A DNA stretch of 64,000 bases from Akkermansia sp. N21116 (GTDB taxonomy: Bacteria; Verrucomicrobiota; Verrucomicrobiia; Verrucomicrobiales; Akkermansiaceae), in contig NZ_CP139035.1 of NCBI RefSeq assembly GCF_029854705.2, positions 186,001 to 250,000 of the forward strand, given 5' to 3'. Position numbers and translations under genes: made by a program. Within the stretch, counting starts at the first letter, position 1. Each line of letters opens with the position of its first letter. Shown piece by piece: positions 8,604-18,831 of the stretch. A model generated the notes under the pieces. The model ran no database searches. It was not told the origin of the DNA and was given only the letters and a program-made list of their open reading frames with translations.

Positions 8604-9758
8604 ATGCGCCTCCAAGCCCTCTTTTTCTGCCTTCTTGCCATATCCTGGCAAGCCTCTGCCGAATCGCGAACCTGGACTAATATTTCCGGTAAAACGATCA
8701 CGGCAGAAATGATAGCCTCGGACAAAACGACAGTCTCCCTGCAATTACCCAACGGAAAAACCGCCAAAATTCCCATTAACACCCTCTCCCCGGAAGACCG
8801 CCTGTGGATTGCAGAACAAAACAAACCGGGCCGGCCAAACTTCAATGCCCCATGGCCGGACAGCGCGGAGATTGAGGATACCTTCGAAGTTACCACTATC
8901 GAAAACGGTCCCGAAAAATACATTTACGAAACACCGCACTTCCAGTTCACTTGCGACGCCCGGCTCGGTTCGCTCGTCATCAAACGGCTTGCCTTTATCT
9001 TTGAAGCGACTTACGAAGCCAACCGCCGTCTTCCCATCAATAACGCTCCCGTCTCAGATCCCGATTACAAATTCCAGGCCTACCTCTTTGAAAAGCGCTC
9101 AGACTATCACAGGGCCGGAGGAGCCCCGGAAACAGCCGGCATGCAAATATGGCGGCCTTCCATGGGAAAATTCGGCAGGGTAATCGTTCCTTTTGAATCT
9201 CTCGGCGTCAAAAAAGTCGGTAAAGCATACGCCATCGACTATAAAGACGACGACATCAAAACTCTCATCCACGAAATCACCCACCTTCTCATGACCAATG
9301 AGACCAAGCAAGAAGCATGGTTTTGCGAAGGATCCGCCGAATACGTCGGACTCAGCCCGTACAGAACAGGCAAATTCAATTTCAAAGCCAACCGCCGCCC
9401 TATCATGCTGGCAGTCACCGCATTCGGAGTAGAAAAAAAACGCGGGCGCAACCTCGGCAAAAATATCAAGGCCACCTCGCTCAAGCGGCTCATGACCATG
9501 AGCTATCGCGATTTCGTGACAGGTCCTTCTACAAACCAGCACTATGGGCTCGCGCCTTTGCTCGTTTACTTTTTCTACCATGTCGACGGCAAGGGCGACG
9601 GTGCCCGTATCAAAAAATATGTCGAAGCCCTGCAAAAAGGAGCATCCCCCGACATGGCCAGGGAACTCCTGCTCGATGGCAGGGACTGGAACAAACTGGC
9701 CGATGAAATCTCTTCATTCTGGAAACGCAACGGTGTAACCATCGAATTCGAATCCTAA
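8604..9758 (+). CDS. Secreted SHD1-domain zinc metallopeptidase-like protein
   Basis: Begins with a signal peptide (RLQALFFCLLAISWQASA). Residues about 21-70 form an SHD1-type beta domain (RTWTNISGKTITAEM through LSPEDRLWI), common in verrucomicrobial and planctomycetal secreted proteins. The rest is a gluzincin-like catalytic region with HEITH at about 223-227 and a likely third ligand in the downstream WFCEGSAEYV. It may be a cell-envelope peptidase; the substrate is unknown. ATG 8604 is chosen because it starts the signal peptide; 8544 would add 20 polar residues. A tandem paralogue follows after 17 nt. Confidence 0.78.
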   Translation: MRLQALFFCLLAISWQASAESRTWTNISGKTITAEMIASDKTTVSLQLPNGKTAKIPINTLSPEDRLWIAEQNKPGRPNFNAPWPDSAEIEDTFEVTTIENGPEKYIYETPHFQFTCDARLGSLVIKRLAFIFEATYEANRRLPINNAPVSDPDYKFQAYLFEKRSDYHRAGGAPETAGMQIWRPSMGKFGRVIVPFESLGVKKVGKAYAIDYKDDDIKTLIHEITHLLMTNETKQEAWFCEGSAEYVGLSPYRTGKFNFKANRRPIMLAVTAFGVEKKRGRNLGKNIKATSLKRLMTMSYRDFVTGPSTNQHYGLAPLLVYFFYHVDGKGDGARIKKYVEALQKGASPDMARELLLDGRDWNKLADEISSFWKRNGVTIEFES

Positions 9759-9775
9759 TTCCTTCCTACTCCATT

Positions 9776-10939
9776 ATGTTTACAAAGCCACTATATCTCT
9801 ACTTTTTTCTATTCCTCTGCATTACCGTTCCATTATCTCAAGCCTCCATGCAAAGAGAATGGAACACATCACAAGGTAAAATTAAAGCTTCACTTATTGA
9901 AATAACACCTGAAGGAGTATGCGTCCTTACTTCTGATGGGAACAGTAAATTATTGAAAAATGAAACACTCTCTCAAATTGACCGTCATTATTTGAAAGAG
10001 GGAATCTTGGAAGGCAATAATTTCAATGATCCCTGGCCAACTGAATCGAAAATAAATCTGGATTTCCCCATTGAAATCATTACAGAAAAACCTGGCAAAT
10101 ATACATACGGAACCCCACATTTCAATTTCATTTGCGATGCAAAAATAACAAAACAGGTCATTAAACGATTCGCTCAAATTTTTGAATCAACATATGAAGC
10201 AAACCGTAATCTCCCTTTGAACAATGCTCCCGTCTCCGATAAAGACGAAAAATTCAAGATTTACCTTTTTGAAAAGAGGGAATCTTTCATCCAGGCCGGA
10301 GGACTTCCAGATTGTGACGGATGTCAAATATGGGGGGAAGAGCCGTCAAAATATGGCTACGTCATTGCTCCATTTGAATCCTTGGGTATCAAAAAAAACG
10401 GAAAGTCTTTCAGCATTAATTACAGAGACGATGACATCACAACCTTGATCCACGAAACTACTCATATGCTCATGCGGATGGAAGTTACAGATCAACCGTG
10501 GTTTAGCGAAGGAGCAGCCCAATATGTTGAATGCACACCATACAGGAATGGGCGTTTCAATTTCAAAGGAAACAAGCGCTCTATTATTTCCTCTATTACT
10601 GCAGATGGACTCAATGGAAAAACAGGAAGAGCTCTTACCAAAAACATCAAGCTACCCAAGCTTCAAGATCTCATGACTATAAACTATGATCAATTCAATA
10701 CGGATCAAGATATTGATATGAAATATGGGGCAGCCTTATTGCTCACCTATTACTTTTATCACGGGGATGGTAAGGGCGATGCCTCTCGCATTAAAAAATT
10801 CATCCGGGCTCTTCAAACCGGAGCCTGCTTAGAGGAATCCCATCAGATTCTATTGGATGGACGTTCTTGGAAACAGCTTTCAGACGAGTTCGTGAAATTC
10901 TGGGGAAAATCAGGGATCAAAATATCATTGAACGCATAA
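9776..10939 (+). CDS. Secreted zincin paralogue, tandem duplicate
   Basis: Collinear with the preceding protein over its whole length: signal peptide, a degraded SHD1 domain (REWNTSQGKIKASLIEI), then matching blocks such as NAPVSD, YLFEKR, DDDI and the zinc motif HETTH at about 226-230 with WFSEGAAQYV as the probable third-ligand segment. Base and codon use is clearly more AT-rich than in the first copy, with many lysine, asparagine and isoleucine codons. The pair therefore looks like an old duplication with different histories, or one member acquired later. Function unknown beyond a predicted peptidase fold. Confidence 0.78.
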   Translation: MFTKPLYLYFFLFLCITVPLSQASMQREWNTSQGKIKASLIEITPEGVCVLTSDGNSKLLKNETLSQIDRHYLKEGILEGNNFNDPWPTESKINLDFPIEIITEKPGKYTYGTPHFNFICDAKITKQVIKRFAQIFESTYEANRNLPLNNAPVSDKDEKFKIYLFEKRESFIQAGGLPDCDGCQIWGEEPSKYGYVIAPFESLGIKKNGKSFSINYRDDDITTLIHETTHMLMRMEVTDQPWFSEGAAQYVECTPYRNGRFNFKGNKRSIISSITADGLNGKTGRALTKNIKLPKLQDLMTINYDQFNTDQDIDMKYGAALLLTYYFYHGDGKGDASRIKKFIRALQTGACLEESHQILLDGRSWKQLSDEFVKFWGKSGIKISLNA

Positions 10940-11059
10940 AAAATCATTCTCTTCCGTTGCTATCCAGAGTAAATACGGAAGCCTAATGACGCAGTCCATC
11001 TTTGATACGGCGCACATTCGCGCCTATGAATCACACGTTTGGACCGCTGTCGCCCTGCC

Positions 11060-14000
11060 ATGGACATTTCTTCTCTCATCCAACGCGTTCAACAAGCCCC
11101 CGGCTTCCGGGAGGTTTTCGATCAGTTGCGCGACAGGGATAAAAACGATCCCCCAGTCCTGCTGGACCACACCGACCAATGCGGCGTAGCCTTTGCGACA
11201 GCGCTCGCCATCCATGCCATCCCCGCCGGGAAAAGAATCTGGGTTGTCACCCCTCATCTCAAAGCCCAGGAGGCCATTCATTCCCAACTCTATACGTGGG
11301 GCGTCAAGCGACCACTCTTCCTGCCCGATCAGGAGGAAATCGTCCCGGGCAACCTGCCCGATCCCGACTTGACGGCGGAGAGGCTCAACATCTTGCAAAT
11401 GATTGCTTCGACTTCCGGAACCCAGGTGATCGTCCTGACCCGGCAGGCTCTGGACAACAAAACGCCCTCCCTTGATGCCGAAGACAGCGATTCCATGGTG
11501 TTGACGACAGGCATGAAAATCACTCCCGACGAACTGATTGCCCGGTGCATGGACAATGGCTTCGAACAAGTTGCCCAGGTTATCTCGCGCGGTCAATGGT
11601 CCAAACGCGGTGGTATCGTCGATCTATTTCCCCTTCAGACGTCCAATCCGATCCGCGTCGAATTCTTCGACGACGAAATCGAATCCCTGCGCGAATTCGA
11701 CATTGATACCCAGGTTTCCTTCCGCAAACCGCCCCGGGTTCTTCTCATGTTCCGGGAAAAGCCCTCCGAGACAACTCTGCGCTCCAGGATCACCCAGGAC
11801 GACATCGTGATCACGACACCCGCCAGTGTAGAACCCGGAGACCTCGCCATCCTCAATGCCCCCCCGGACGATGCCGAAGGAGCAGAGGACTTTTCCAACG
11901 CTATTCTTGACAACCCGCTGGGTACTTTCGAAGCCGGCGACTTCGTCATGCAGGAATTGAAGCGTGAGCTGGCGGCACGCCAACTAACCGAGTGGAAGGA
12001 GAAGGATTGGAGCGTCGCCATCTTCTTCCCCAATGCCGGAGAAGAAGAACGATTCCGGGAAATCAGCGGCCAGCACGCCGTACTCCTCGAAGCGGATTTC
12101 CTCCGCGGCGACCTTCCGCACGGTTTCATCGTCCCCTCCGCCCGTCTCGCCGTTCTCTCTTCCTCGGAACTCTTCGGCAGATACCAGGCTGCCTCAGCCC
12201 GCAAACGCGCCGACCGCGAAGAACAGGCACGCAAGGTCAGGTCCCAGGCATCCCTCCGGGAAATCAACCCTGGAGACCTTGTGGTCCACACCACCCACGG
12301 CATCGGCAAATTCATTCGCATCGCCTCATCGGACGATACCGGCGACGAGGAAATGCAGATCCTGTACAAGGACAATGCCATCCTTCATGTTCCACTCAGC
12401 CAGGCCCATCTCGTCTGCCGCTATATCGGACTCGGCAACAAGTCCCCCGATCTCAACAAACTCGGCGACACCCGGTGGCAGAAAGCCCGCAAGTTCGCTG
12501 AAAAAGCCGTTGCCGACTATGCGGCCCATCTGCTTGAAATCCAGGCAAAGCGCAACACCGATACCGGCTACGCCCACCCGCCGGACAACCATTGGATGTG
12601 GGAGTTCGAAAACTCTTTTCCCTACCGCGAAACGCCCGATCAACTCCGGGCAATCTCCCAGACCAAGGCCGATATGGAATCCGCCAAAGCCATGGACAGG
12701 CTCATCTGCGGCGACGTCGGTTTCGGTAAAACGGAAGTCGCCATCCGCGCCGCCTTCAAATGCATCACCGGGGGCAAGCAAGCAGCCGTCCTTGTTCCGA
12801 CAACCGTCCTTGCCGAACAACACCTCCGCTCCTTCCGCTCGCGCATGAGCGAATACCCCGTCCGCATTGAAATGCTCAGCCGCTTCACCCCGGCCAAAAA
12901 CGTCAGGACCATCATCGACGGACTCGCCAACGGTTCTGTCGACATCGTCATCGGTACTCACCGCCTTATTTCCGAAGATGTCCGCATCAAAAACCTCGGT
13001 CTTGTCGTCATCGACGAAGAACAGCGTTTCGGAGTCCGCCACAAGGAAAGATTCAAAGACCTCTTCCGTGGAATTGACGTACTCACACTCTCGGCCACCC
13101 CTATTCCCCGCACGCTTTACATCGCCCTCATGGGCGCGCGCGATATGAGTACTATCGAGACTCCGCCCGTCAACCGTCTTCCGGTCCAAACCAGCGTCTG
13201 CCCTTATGACGAGCGCATTATCCGTACCGCTATCCTCCGGGAACTTGAACGCGGCGGCCAGGTTTTCTTCCTCCACAACCGGGTGAAGACGATTGAATTG
13301 TTCCGAGACAAGCTTTTGCAGCTTGTTCCACAAGCCCGCATCGTCATCGGACACGGTCAAATGCCCAAGGACGAGCTGGAAGACGTCATGCGCACCTTTG
13401 TCCACGGAGAAGCGGATGTCCTCTTGGCCACATCCATCATCGAGAGTGGCATCGACATCCCTAACGCCAACACGATTATCATCGACCGGGCTGATCTCTT
13501 CGGCCTTGCCGACCTCTACCAGCTTCGCGGCCGCGTCGGACGTTCAGGACATCTTGCCTACGCCTATCTCATGCTTCCCCGCAGTTCTTTGACAACGGAC
13601 GACGCTCGGAAACGCGTTTCCGCTATCAAACAATACTCGGAATTGGGTTCCGGCTTTAAAGTCGCCATGCGCGATCTCGAAATTCGTGGCGCCGGCAATC
13701 TGCTTGGCACCCAGCAAAGCGGCCATATCGCCGCCATCGGCTTCGACCTTTACTGCCAGCTCCTCCGCCAATCCATCGAACAACTCCAGGGCAAGCAAAC
13801 CCTGCCCCGTATCGATGCCGGCCTTCGGGCGGACTTCCTCATCTTTAGCGAATCGCGCCTCGCCGACACCGGGAAACGCAACGCAGAACACATAGGAGCC
13901 TTCATCCCCATGGGGTACATGGAAGAATCCCGTCTCCGCATCGCCGCCTACAAAGACCTTTCCAACGCCCGGGAAATCCACGAGATCACCGTCCTGGAGG

Positions 14001-14239
14001 GGGCCTGGCGAGACCGCTTCGGTCCCATTCCCCCGGAAACGGATAATCTTCTCATCTGCCAGAAAATCAAAATCCTGGCCTCCCGTGCGCAAATTTCCCA
14101 AGTGGAAATCAGCGGGCAACGCCTCATGTTGACGCGCAACGGTGACTACATCCTGTTGAGCAACAAATTCCCCCGGCTCCTCAAGTCAAAACCCGCAGCT
14201 AAACTTCGAGAAGTCCTCGCGATGATGGAACAGCTTTAA
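11060..14239 (+). CDS. mfd: Transcription-repair coupling factor
   Basis: Removes RNA polymerase stalled at DNA lesions and recruits UvrA. Domains in order: UvrB-like N-terminal region; CarD-like polymerase-interacting domain from about residue 400 ([16 protein letters not shown]); RecG-like superfamily 2 motor with Walker [10 protein letters not shown] near 551-559, DEEQ near 652 and the SATPIPRTL motif; then [10 protein letters not shown] and a C-terminal TRCF domain. The length of 1059 residues is somewhat below the roughly 1150 of E. coli Mfd. ATG 11060 is preferred over a TTG at 11039. A 120-nt gap separates it from the upstream zincin. Confidence 0.95.
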   Translation: MDISSLIQRVQQAPGFREVFDQLRDRDKNDPPVLLDHTDQCGVAFATALAIHAIPAGKRIWVVTPHLKAQEAIHSQLYTWGVKRPLFLPDQEEIVPGNLPDPDLTAERLNILQMIASTSGTQVIVLTRQALDNKTPSLDAEDSDSMVLTTGMKITPDELIARCMDNGFEQVAQVISRGQWSKRGGIVDLFPLQTSNPIRVEFFDDEIESLREFDIDTQVSFRKPPRVLLMFREKPSETTLRSRITQDDIVITTPASVEPGDLAILNAPPDDAEGAEDFSNAILDNPLGTFEAGDFVMQELKRELAARQLTEWKEKDWSVAIFFPNAGEEERFREISGQHAVLLEADFLRGDLPHGFIVPSARLAVLSSSELFGRYQAASARKRADREEQARKVRSQASLREINPGDLVVHTTHGIGKFIRIASSDDTGDEEMQILYKDNAILHVPLSQAHLVCRYIGLGNKSPDLNKLGDTRWQKARKFAEKAVADYAAHLLEIQAKRNTDTGYAHPPDNHWMWEFENSFPYRETPDQLRAISQTKADMESAKAMDRLICGDVGFGKTEVAIRAAFKCITGGKQAAVLVPTTVLAEQHLRSFRSRMSEYPVRIEMLSRFTPAKNVRTIIDGLANGSVDIVIGTHRLISEDVRIKNLGLVVIDEEQRFGVRHKERFKDLFRGIDVLTLSATPIPRTLYIALMGARDMSTIETPPVNRLPVQTSVCPYDERIIRTAILRELERGGQVFFLHNRVKTIELFRDKLLQLVPQARIVIGHGQMPKDELEDVMRTFVHGEADVLLATSIIESGIDIPNANTIIIDRADLFGLADLYQLRGRVGRSGHLAYAYLMLPRSSLTTDDARKRVSAIKQYSELGSGFKVAMRDLEIRGAGNLLGTQQSGHIAAIGFDLYCQLLRQSIEQLQGKQTLPRIDAGLRADFLIFSESRLADTGKRNAEHIGAFIPMGYMEESRLRIAAYKDLSNAREIHEITVLEGAWRDRFGPIPPETDNLLICQKIKILASRAQISQVEISGQRLMLTRNGDYILLSNKFPRLLKSKPAAKLREVLAMMEQL

Positions 14240-14250
14240 TCGGGACTTAC

Positions 14251-15570
14251 TTACAAGGGTATCATAAATTCCATGTTCACCATAATAAACAACAACTCTT
14301 TAAGCTGTTGTTCTCTTGAAGAATTTCCTTGTTGTTTTTCTTTCAAAAGCTCCAAAATCAGCTCTCTATTCTCTCGGAATTTGAACAAATATCCCTCAAT
14401 CTGTCTGCCCCGTTCAGAAAAGGCCATCAGCTCCGCCGCTTTTTCTATCGCGGCAAGGCCGTCATCCATCTCCCCTTTCATGATAAGAATCTTCCCCCTC
14501 ACAAGCATGTAATTGCTCCGAATACTGTTATCGCAAGGCAATTTTTTCTCCCCTTCCTCCAATTTCTGAAGTATTTCGTCATACTTACCAGCCTTTAGCA
14601 TTTCGTCCATCTCAGTAAAAATAACATAAGCCAACAGAAAGGAAGGGATTTTTCTACCCAATAGATAAGCTTCCCGGCTGCGGGGACTGATCTCCTCTAT
14701 CCTCCTGACAATTTTTTCAGATACCGGCATCATATCCTGTTCCGTTTTTAAAGAAAAAATATCGCCTAGTTCGCTTTTAATACCCACTAGACAATAAGCG
14801 AGCAATTTCAGCTGAGGAGACAATTGAGGATCGTTCACGATTGACGTCCACAATGCTTTCATCTTTTCATCCTTTGCTTTCTCATCCAATCCCTGTTCGT
14901 CGCAATCCATCCTGATCGAATTCGACTGTACCAGAAATTGAGCCCACTGATTGAATATCTCCCCTTGTTGTCTTGTATACTTCTTGTAACCGCTGACATC
15001 CTGTTTGTCTTTTTCTTTCAGTTCCCTCACCCAATCGATATAAGGTTGACTCACCTCAGAAACATGCGCATTGACTATTTGCAGAATTTCTCCCATGAGA
15101 CGGAAACGATCATCTCCTTGCAATTCCGGCAGTTTTGAAAAGAGGAATGCCACTTTCTCTCGAACTAATTTTGAGAAACCTATTTCCTCCGATATACAGT
15201 ATGCCCCTTGTTTCAAAGATGACGTATTCAAGGCATAATACGGTCTGTTATTTTCATCGGCCAGGATGAGAAGAGTCGTTGCATCGTCATCTTGACCTGC
15301 TTGAGGATGGGAAAGCTCCAGCAGGACAAATTGATCAGTCCAAGGCTTCATCACAGCTTCGCAGGAAAGCATATTCTTAATATCCCTGTCCTCCGTCTTC
15401 TCCCAATTACTACCCTTGTACACCACCATCAAATCCTTGTGCTGCGCTTTTGCCTGCCGACAGGCCTCCGGCACATCGCTCAACCATCCCATACCGGCCT
15501 GAGAGGGGGTAACAAACAACCATAAAGCACAGAAGAAGCAAGCTATGAGTCCGGAATGCATTTTCATCAT
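14251..15570 (-). CDS. Secreted thioredoxin-like protein lacking the active-site cysteines
   Basis: Residues 1-25 are a signal peptide. Residues about 27-130 resemble the thioredoxin_7/DUF255 fold (WLSDVPEACRQAKAQHKDLMVVYKGSNW, quoted in part, then an aspartate-rich loop), but where active members have a CxxC after the GSxW motif this protein reads EKTEDRD. A redox role is therefore unlikely. The C-terminal 300 residues are predicted helical, possibly TPR-like near 330-400, and end in a K/E/Q-rich segment. It is tail-to-tail with mfd, 11 nt apart. Its composition is more AT-rich than mfd. Function unknown. Confidence 0.65.
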   Translation of the reverse strand: MMKMHSGLIACFFCALWLFVTPSQAGMGWLSDVPEACRQAKAQHKDLMVVYKGSNWEKTEDRDIKNMLSCEAVMKPWTDQFVLLELSHPQAGQDDDATTLLILADENNRPYYALNTSSLKQGAYCISEEIGFSKLVREKVAFLFSKLPELQGDDRFRLMGEILQIVNAHVSEVSQPYIDWVRELKEKDKQDVSGYKKYTRQQGEIFNQWAQFLVQSNSIRMDCDEQGLDEKAKDEKMKALWTSIVNDPQLSPQLKLLAYCLVGIKSELGDIFSLKTEQDMMPVSEKIVRRIEEISPRSREAYLLGRKIPSFLLAYVIFTEMDEMLKAGKYDEILQKLEEGEKKLPCDNSIRSNYMLVRGKILIMKGEMDDGLAAIEKAAELMAFSERGRQIEGYLFKFRENRELILELLKEKQQGNSSREQQLKELLFIMVNMEFMIPL

Positions 15571-15675
15571 CTATATACCGTCATCGTTACATGGGTTTGT
15601 TTTTATTTTCAAGAAGGAATAAATTTTTGCATGATTTTCAATAATCCCTCATTCCTTCCCCTCCAGTAAAAAACA

Positions 15676-15713
15676 AACAAGGGATGCGGCATGGCTTTGC
15701 CGCATCCCTTGTT
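15676..15713 (-). terminator. Rho-independent terminator of the pseudopilin gene
   Basis: A perfect 16-bp stem (15676-15691 with 15698-15713) with a 6-nt loop lies 25 nt past the pseudopilin stop. Read on the minus strand it is followed at once by TTTGTTTTTT. This is the strongest terminator in the window. Confidence 0.9.
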
Positions 15714-15738
15714 AAGAGATAAATGAATAATTGATTTA

Positions 15739-16473
15739 TTAGAGTTCGGGAGCAAGCACGATGAACTTCTCACCGGTGCTGGTGCCTTTTCTCTTGTTTT
15801 CCGGGAAAAGGCCGGGGATCTTGCTTCCCGTTTCATCAACTGTCTTGCGGTTCACTGACTGGTCAAGCAGAAGGACGAAAGCATTGCCACGGAAGCTGTC
15901 ATAATCAAACGTCACATCGTCGCCGGTAGCACCGACTTCAAACACGGGCGTCATCAAAACAGGCGTACGGGTATCCGGAACGGGAAGCCCGGTCTTGTTA
16001 GCCTTCATCACGTAGGCGAAACCACATTCCCCCTTGGTCAAGCCCTTGCCGTTTGCAATCTTTTCATCGGGTTCATGAGTACGTCCCATTTCCCCCTGAA
16101 GCTTGCAGTAGAAGTTCTTTTCGGAATCCATCTTGGTAAAGAGCTGGCGGAGGTAGTCATTGGAATACTCACCCGTCATCGGGCCATAGTTGAGATCCGG
16201 CTGGCGTTCCTGAATCAGGGCTGCCGTTTCATCGTCGGGATATGCACCATAGTCATTGGAGAAGTCACTGAGACCGACACCGATCTGCTTCATGTTCTGC
16301 AATGCCATGTTCTGGTCACCCTTATTCAGCTGATTGAGGATCGGGCCGTAGGACACGGATGCCAACGCAGCGATAATGGCAATCACAACGAGCAATTCGA
16401 TCAAGGTGAAACCCTGCCGCTTGGTTCTCGTATTGAGTGTGTTTTTCATGGGATTAGTAAGGAATGTTTTCAT
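15739..16473 (-). CDS. Type II secretion/type IV pseudopilin, prepilin-type N-methylation
   Basis: Carries the prepilin peptidase site and hydrophobic helix RQGFTLIELLVVIAIIAAL near the N terminus; cleavage is expected after the glycine, with the new N-terminal phenylalanine methylated and the mature protein exported. The C-terminal domain ends in a pattern common in the large verrucomicrobial G-type pseudopilin family. Start 16473 gives a 16-residue basic leader; 16449 and 16503 are alternatives. No other secretion gene is adjacent, as is usual for these scattered family members. A strong terminator follows. Confidence 0.85.
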   Translation of the reverse strand: MKTFLTNPMKNTLNTRTKRQGFTLIELLVVIAIIAALASVSYGPILNQLNKGDQNMALQNMKQIGVGLSDFSNDYGAYPDDETAALIQERQPDLNYGPMTGEYSNDYLRQLFTKMDSEKNFYCKLQGEMGRTHEPDEKIANGKGLTKGECGFAYVMKANKTGLPVPDTRTPVLMTPVFEVGATGDDVTFDYDSFRGNAFVLLLDQSVNRKTVDETGSKIPGLFPENKRKGTSTGEKFIVLAPEL

Positions 16474-16560
16474 GTGCGGATCTTCATGGAGAAGACCCAT
16501 CAATCATTTCATTTACGCTACAAAGATTTCTTCGCTTAGACAAGTCAATTCTTATCAAAA

Positions 16561-17346
16561 TCACGCACGAGGCGAAAAACAATCCTTCAACGAAGCGAGC
16601 GCCTCAGGATCGGGGCGATCCGCCTCTGCTATCGCTTTCCTTTGCAATTCTGTCAATTCCCGGATCCCTTGACGTCCCAGCTTGAGAAGAGCTTCCATTT
16701 CTTCTTCCGTGAAGACGGCTTCTTCACCGGATCCCTGGATTTCCACAAATTCGCCGCGATCAGTCATGACGAGGTTCATATCAACGTCGGCATCCTTGTC
16801 TTCTACATAGCAGAGATCCAGCAGAGGGGTACCTTCCAGCATACCTACGGAAATAGCGGAAACGAGCCGTTTCATGGGATTTTCCGGCAGTTTACCGTCA
16901 GCGACAAGTTTGTTCAGAGCAATGGACAAAGCAACGGAAGCCCCTGTAATGGAAGCCGTACGAGTTCCGCCATCCGCCTGTAAAACATCGCAGTCGATCC
17001 AGATCGTGCGCTGTCCGATCTTAACAAGATCAACGGCTGCACGCAGGGAACGGCCGATCAGGCGCTGGATCTCGCTGGATCTGCCGTCAAGCTTGCCGGA
17101 ACTAATGTCACGTTTCTTGCGATCAAGCGTCGAATAAGGAAGCATGGAGTATTCAGCGGTCAGCCATCCTCCCTCGACCTTCTGAATCTTCATCCAGCGG
17201 GGAACATCGTCCTCAATAGTCACGGCACAAATCACTTTCGTATTGCCGAAGGAAACGAGAACGGATGCCGTGGCATTCGGGGCGATGCCGGGAACGAAGG
17301 AGACGGGACGGAGCTGGTCCGTCTGGCGATTATCATGACGTTGCAT
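16561..17346 (-). CDS. rph: Ribonuclease PH
   Basis: Phosphorolytic 3'-5' exoribonuclease that trims tRNA 3' ends. Typical blocks are visible: RPVSFVPGIAPNATASVLV, GGWLTAEYSMLPYST, the arginine-rich SSEIQRLIGRSLRAAVD, WIDCDVLQADGGTRTASITG and a CYVEDKDADVDMNLVMT segment with the metal-binding aspartates. The 261-residue length is slightly above the usual 240, with the extra residues at the C terminus. It is divergent from the phosphodiesterase gene; about 80 nt separate the starts. Confidence 0.93.
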   Translation of the reverse strand: MQRHDNRQTDQLRPVSFVPGIAPNATASVLVSFGNTKVICAVTIEDDVPRWMKIQKVEGGWLTAEYSMLPYSTLDRKKRDISSGKLDGRSSEIQRLIGRSLRAAVDLVKIGQRTIWIDCDVLQADGGTRTASITGASVALSIALNKLVADGKLPENPMKRLVSAISVGMLEGTPLLDLCYVEDKDADVDMNLVMTDRGEFVEIQGSGEEAVFTEEEMEALLKLGRQGIRELTELQRKAIAEADRPDPEALASLKDCFSPRA

Positions 17347-17426
17347 GCCGGTTATGATGACTCATTTTCGCGATATTACAAATTGAAAGGTGGACTCAAG
17401 AGGCATTCGTGCCTCATATTCCTGAC

Positions 17427-18800
17427 ATGGATTCATCCCGTCCTCGCGTTGCCGTTATCGATCTGGTCGGTCTCTCCCGGCGTATTCTGCCCGGCATGCC
17501 CCGATTGTCCGCCTGGGCCGCCACGAAGAAAACGAGTTCCTTCCGTCCTTCCTTTCCCGCCGTTACCTGCACAGCGCAAAGCACATATTTGACAGGTCTC
17601 TCTCCGGAGCAACACGGAATCACGGGCAATGGATGGTACCACCGCACCATGTGCGAAGTGCAGTTCTGGAAGCAGTCCGACAAACTGGTGCAAGGTGAAA
17701 AAATATGGGAAACCCTTCGCCGGAAATTCGGAGAAAATTTCACCTGTGCCAAGTTGTTCTGGTGGTATAACATGTACTCGGACGTCAACTGGAGCATGAC
17801 GCCGCGTCCGATGTATCCCGCCGATGGGCGCAAAGTGTTCGATATCTATACAACGCCCATGAACTTGAGGGAAGACGTCCAGAAGGATCTGGGCCGTTTC
17901 CCCTTCCCCTTCTTCTGGGGACCGGCGGCAGGATTACCTTCTTCGAAATGGATCTCCGAGGCAGCCATCTGGACGGAGAACCGCTACAAGCCCGACTTGA
18001 GCCTGGTTTATCTCCCCCATCTGGACTACGACTTGCAACGCTTTGGGCCCGATACTCCCGAGGCCCGTCCAGCCATCAGAGAAGCGGACAATCTGGCCGC
18101 CGACCTGATCGAATTTTACGAAACCCGGGGAGTCATCCCCATCGTTCTCAGCGAATACGGGCTCTCCCCCGTTCGCCGGGATATCGCCCTGAACCGCCTG
18201 TTCCGCAAGAAAGGCTGGATCACCGTCAGGAACGAAATGAACCGCGACATGCTGGACTGCGGAGCCTCACACGTTTTCGCCATTGCCGACCATCAAACCG
18301 CCCACATTTACATCAATGACAAATCACTGAAGGAGGAGGTCATCCGTCTGTTGAAAGAGACGTCCGGCATCGCCGACATTCGCCAAGTAAATCCGGATGC
18401 TCTTCCACAAGTCACAGCCGAACGCCATGCCGATCTCGTAGCCGTTGCCGAGGCGGACGCATGGTTTTCCTACTATTACTGGGACGACGATATCCACGCC
18501 CCGGACTTTGCCCGTTGTGTGGATATCCACCGGAAACCGGGGTATGATCCCGCCGAATTATTCCTGGATCCCTCCCTGCATTGCCCGAAACTCAATATCG
18601 GTTCATTCCTCTTGAAAAAAAAGCTGGGATTCCGTGCTCTTCTGGAAGTTATTCCTTTGAACGGCAACTTAGTACGCGGTTCCCACGGCAGTGATCTGGT
18701 CGATGAACCGGACAGGCCGCTCTGCATCGCACCTCCAGGCACTCCGGATATCGTCCGCCCGGAAGATATTCATAACGTTATCCTTTCCGCCTTTTCCTGA
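17427..18800 (+). CDS. Type I phosphodiesterase/nucleotide pyrophosphatase (alkaline phosphatase superfamily)
   Basis: Predicted metal-dependent phosphodiesterase. The N-terminal VAVIDLVGLS occupies the first metal site; the nucleophile threonine lies in FPAVTCTAQSTYLTG, the diagnostic NPP motif, followed by HGITGNGWYHR. Downstream PHLDYDLQRFGPD and IVLSEYGLS fit the later metal ligands. No signal peptide is seen, so it is probably cytosolic. ATG 17427 is chosen; a GTG at 17409 would add six residues. This type occurs in ebo gene clusters of other bacteria, and an EboB-like hydrolase lies at 35863-36666, but the two are 17 kb apart here. Confidence 0.8.
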   Translation: MDSSRPRVAVIDLVGLSRRILPGMPRLSAWAATKKTSSFRPSFPAVTCTAQSTYLTGLSPEQHGITGNGWYHRTMCEVQFWKQSDKLVQGEKIWETLRRKFGENFTCAKLFWWYNMYSDVNWSMTPRPMYPADGRKVFDIYTTPMNLREDVQKDLGRFPFPFFWGPAAGLPSSKWISEAAIWTENRYKPDLSLVYLPHLDYDLQRFGPDTPEARPAIREADNLAADLIEFYETRGVIPIVLSEYGLSPVRRDIALNRLFRKKGWITVRNEMNRDMLDCGASHVFAIADHQTAHIYINDKSLKEEVIRLLKETSGIADIRQVNPDALPQVTAERHADLVAVAEADAWFSYYYWDDDIHAPDFARCVDIHRKPGYDPAELFLDPSLHCPKLNIGSFLLKKKLGFRALLEVIPLNGNLVRGSHGSDLVDEPDRPLCIAPPGTPDIVRPEDIHNVILSAFS

Positions 18801-18831
18801 CGTCCCGGACGGGAAAAAGAGAGGATAACGC

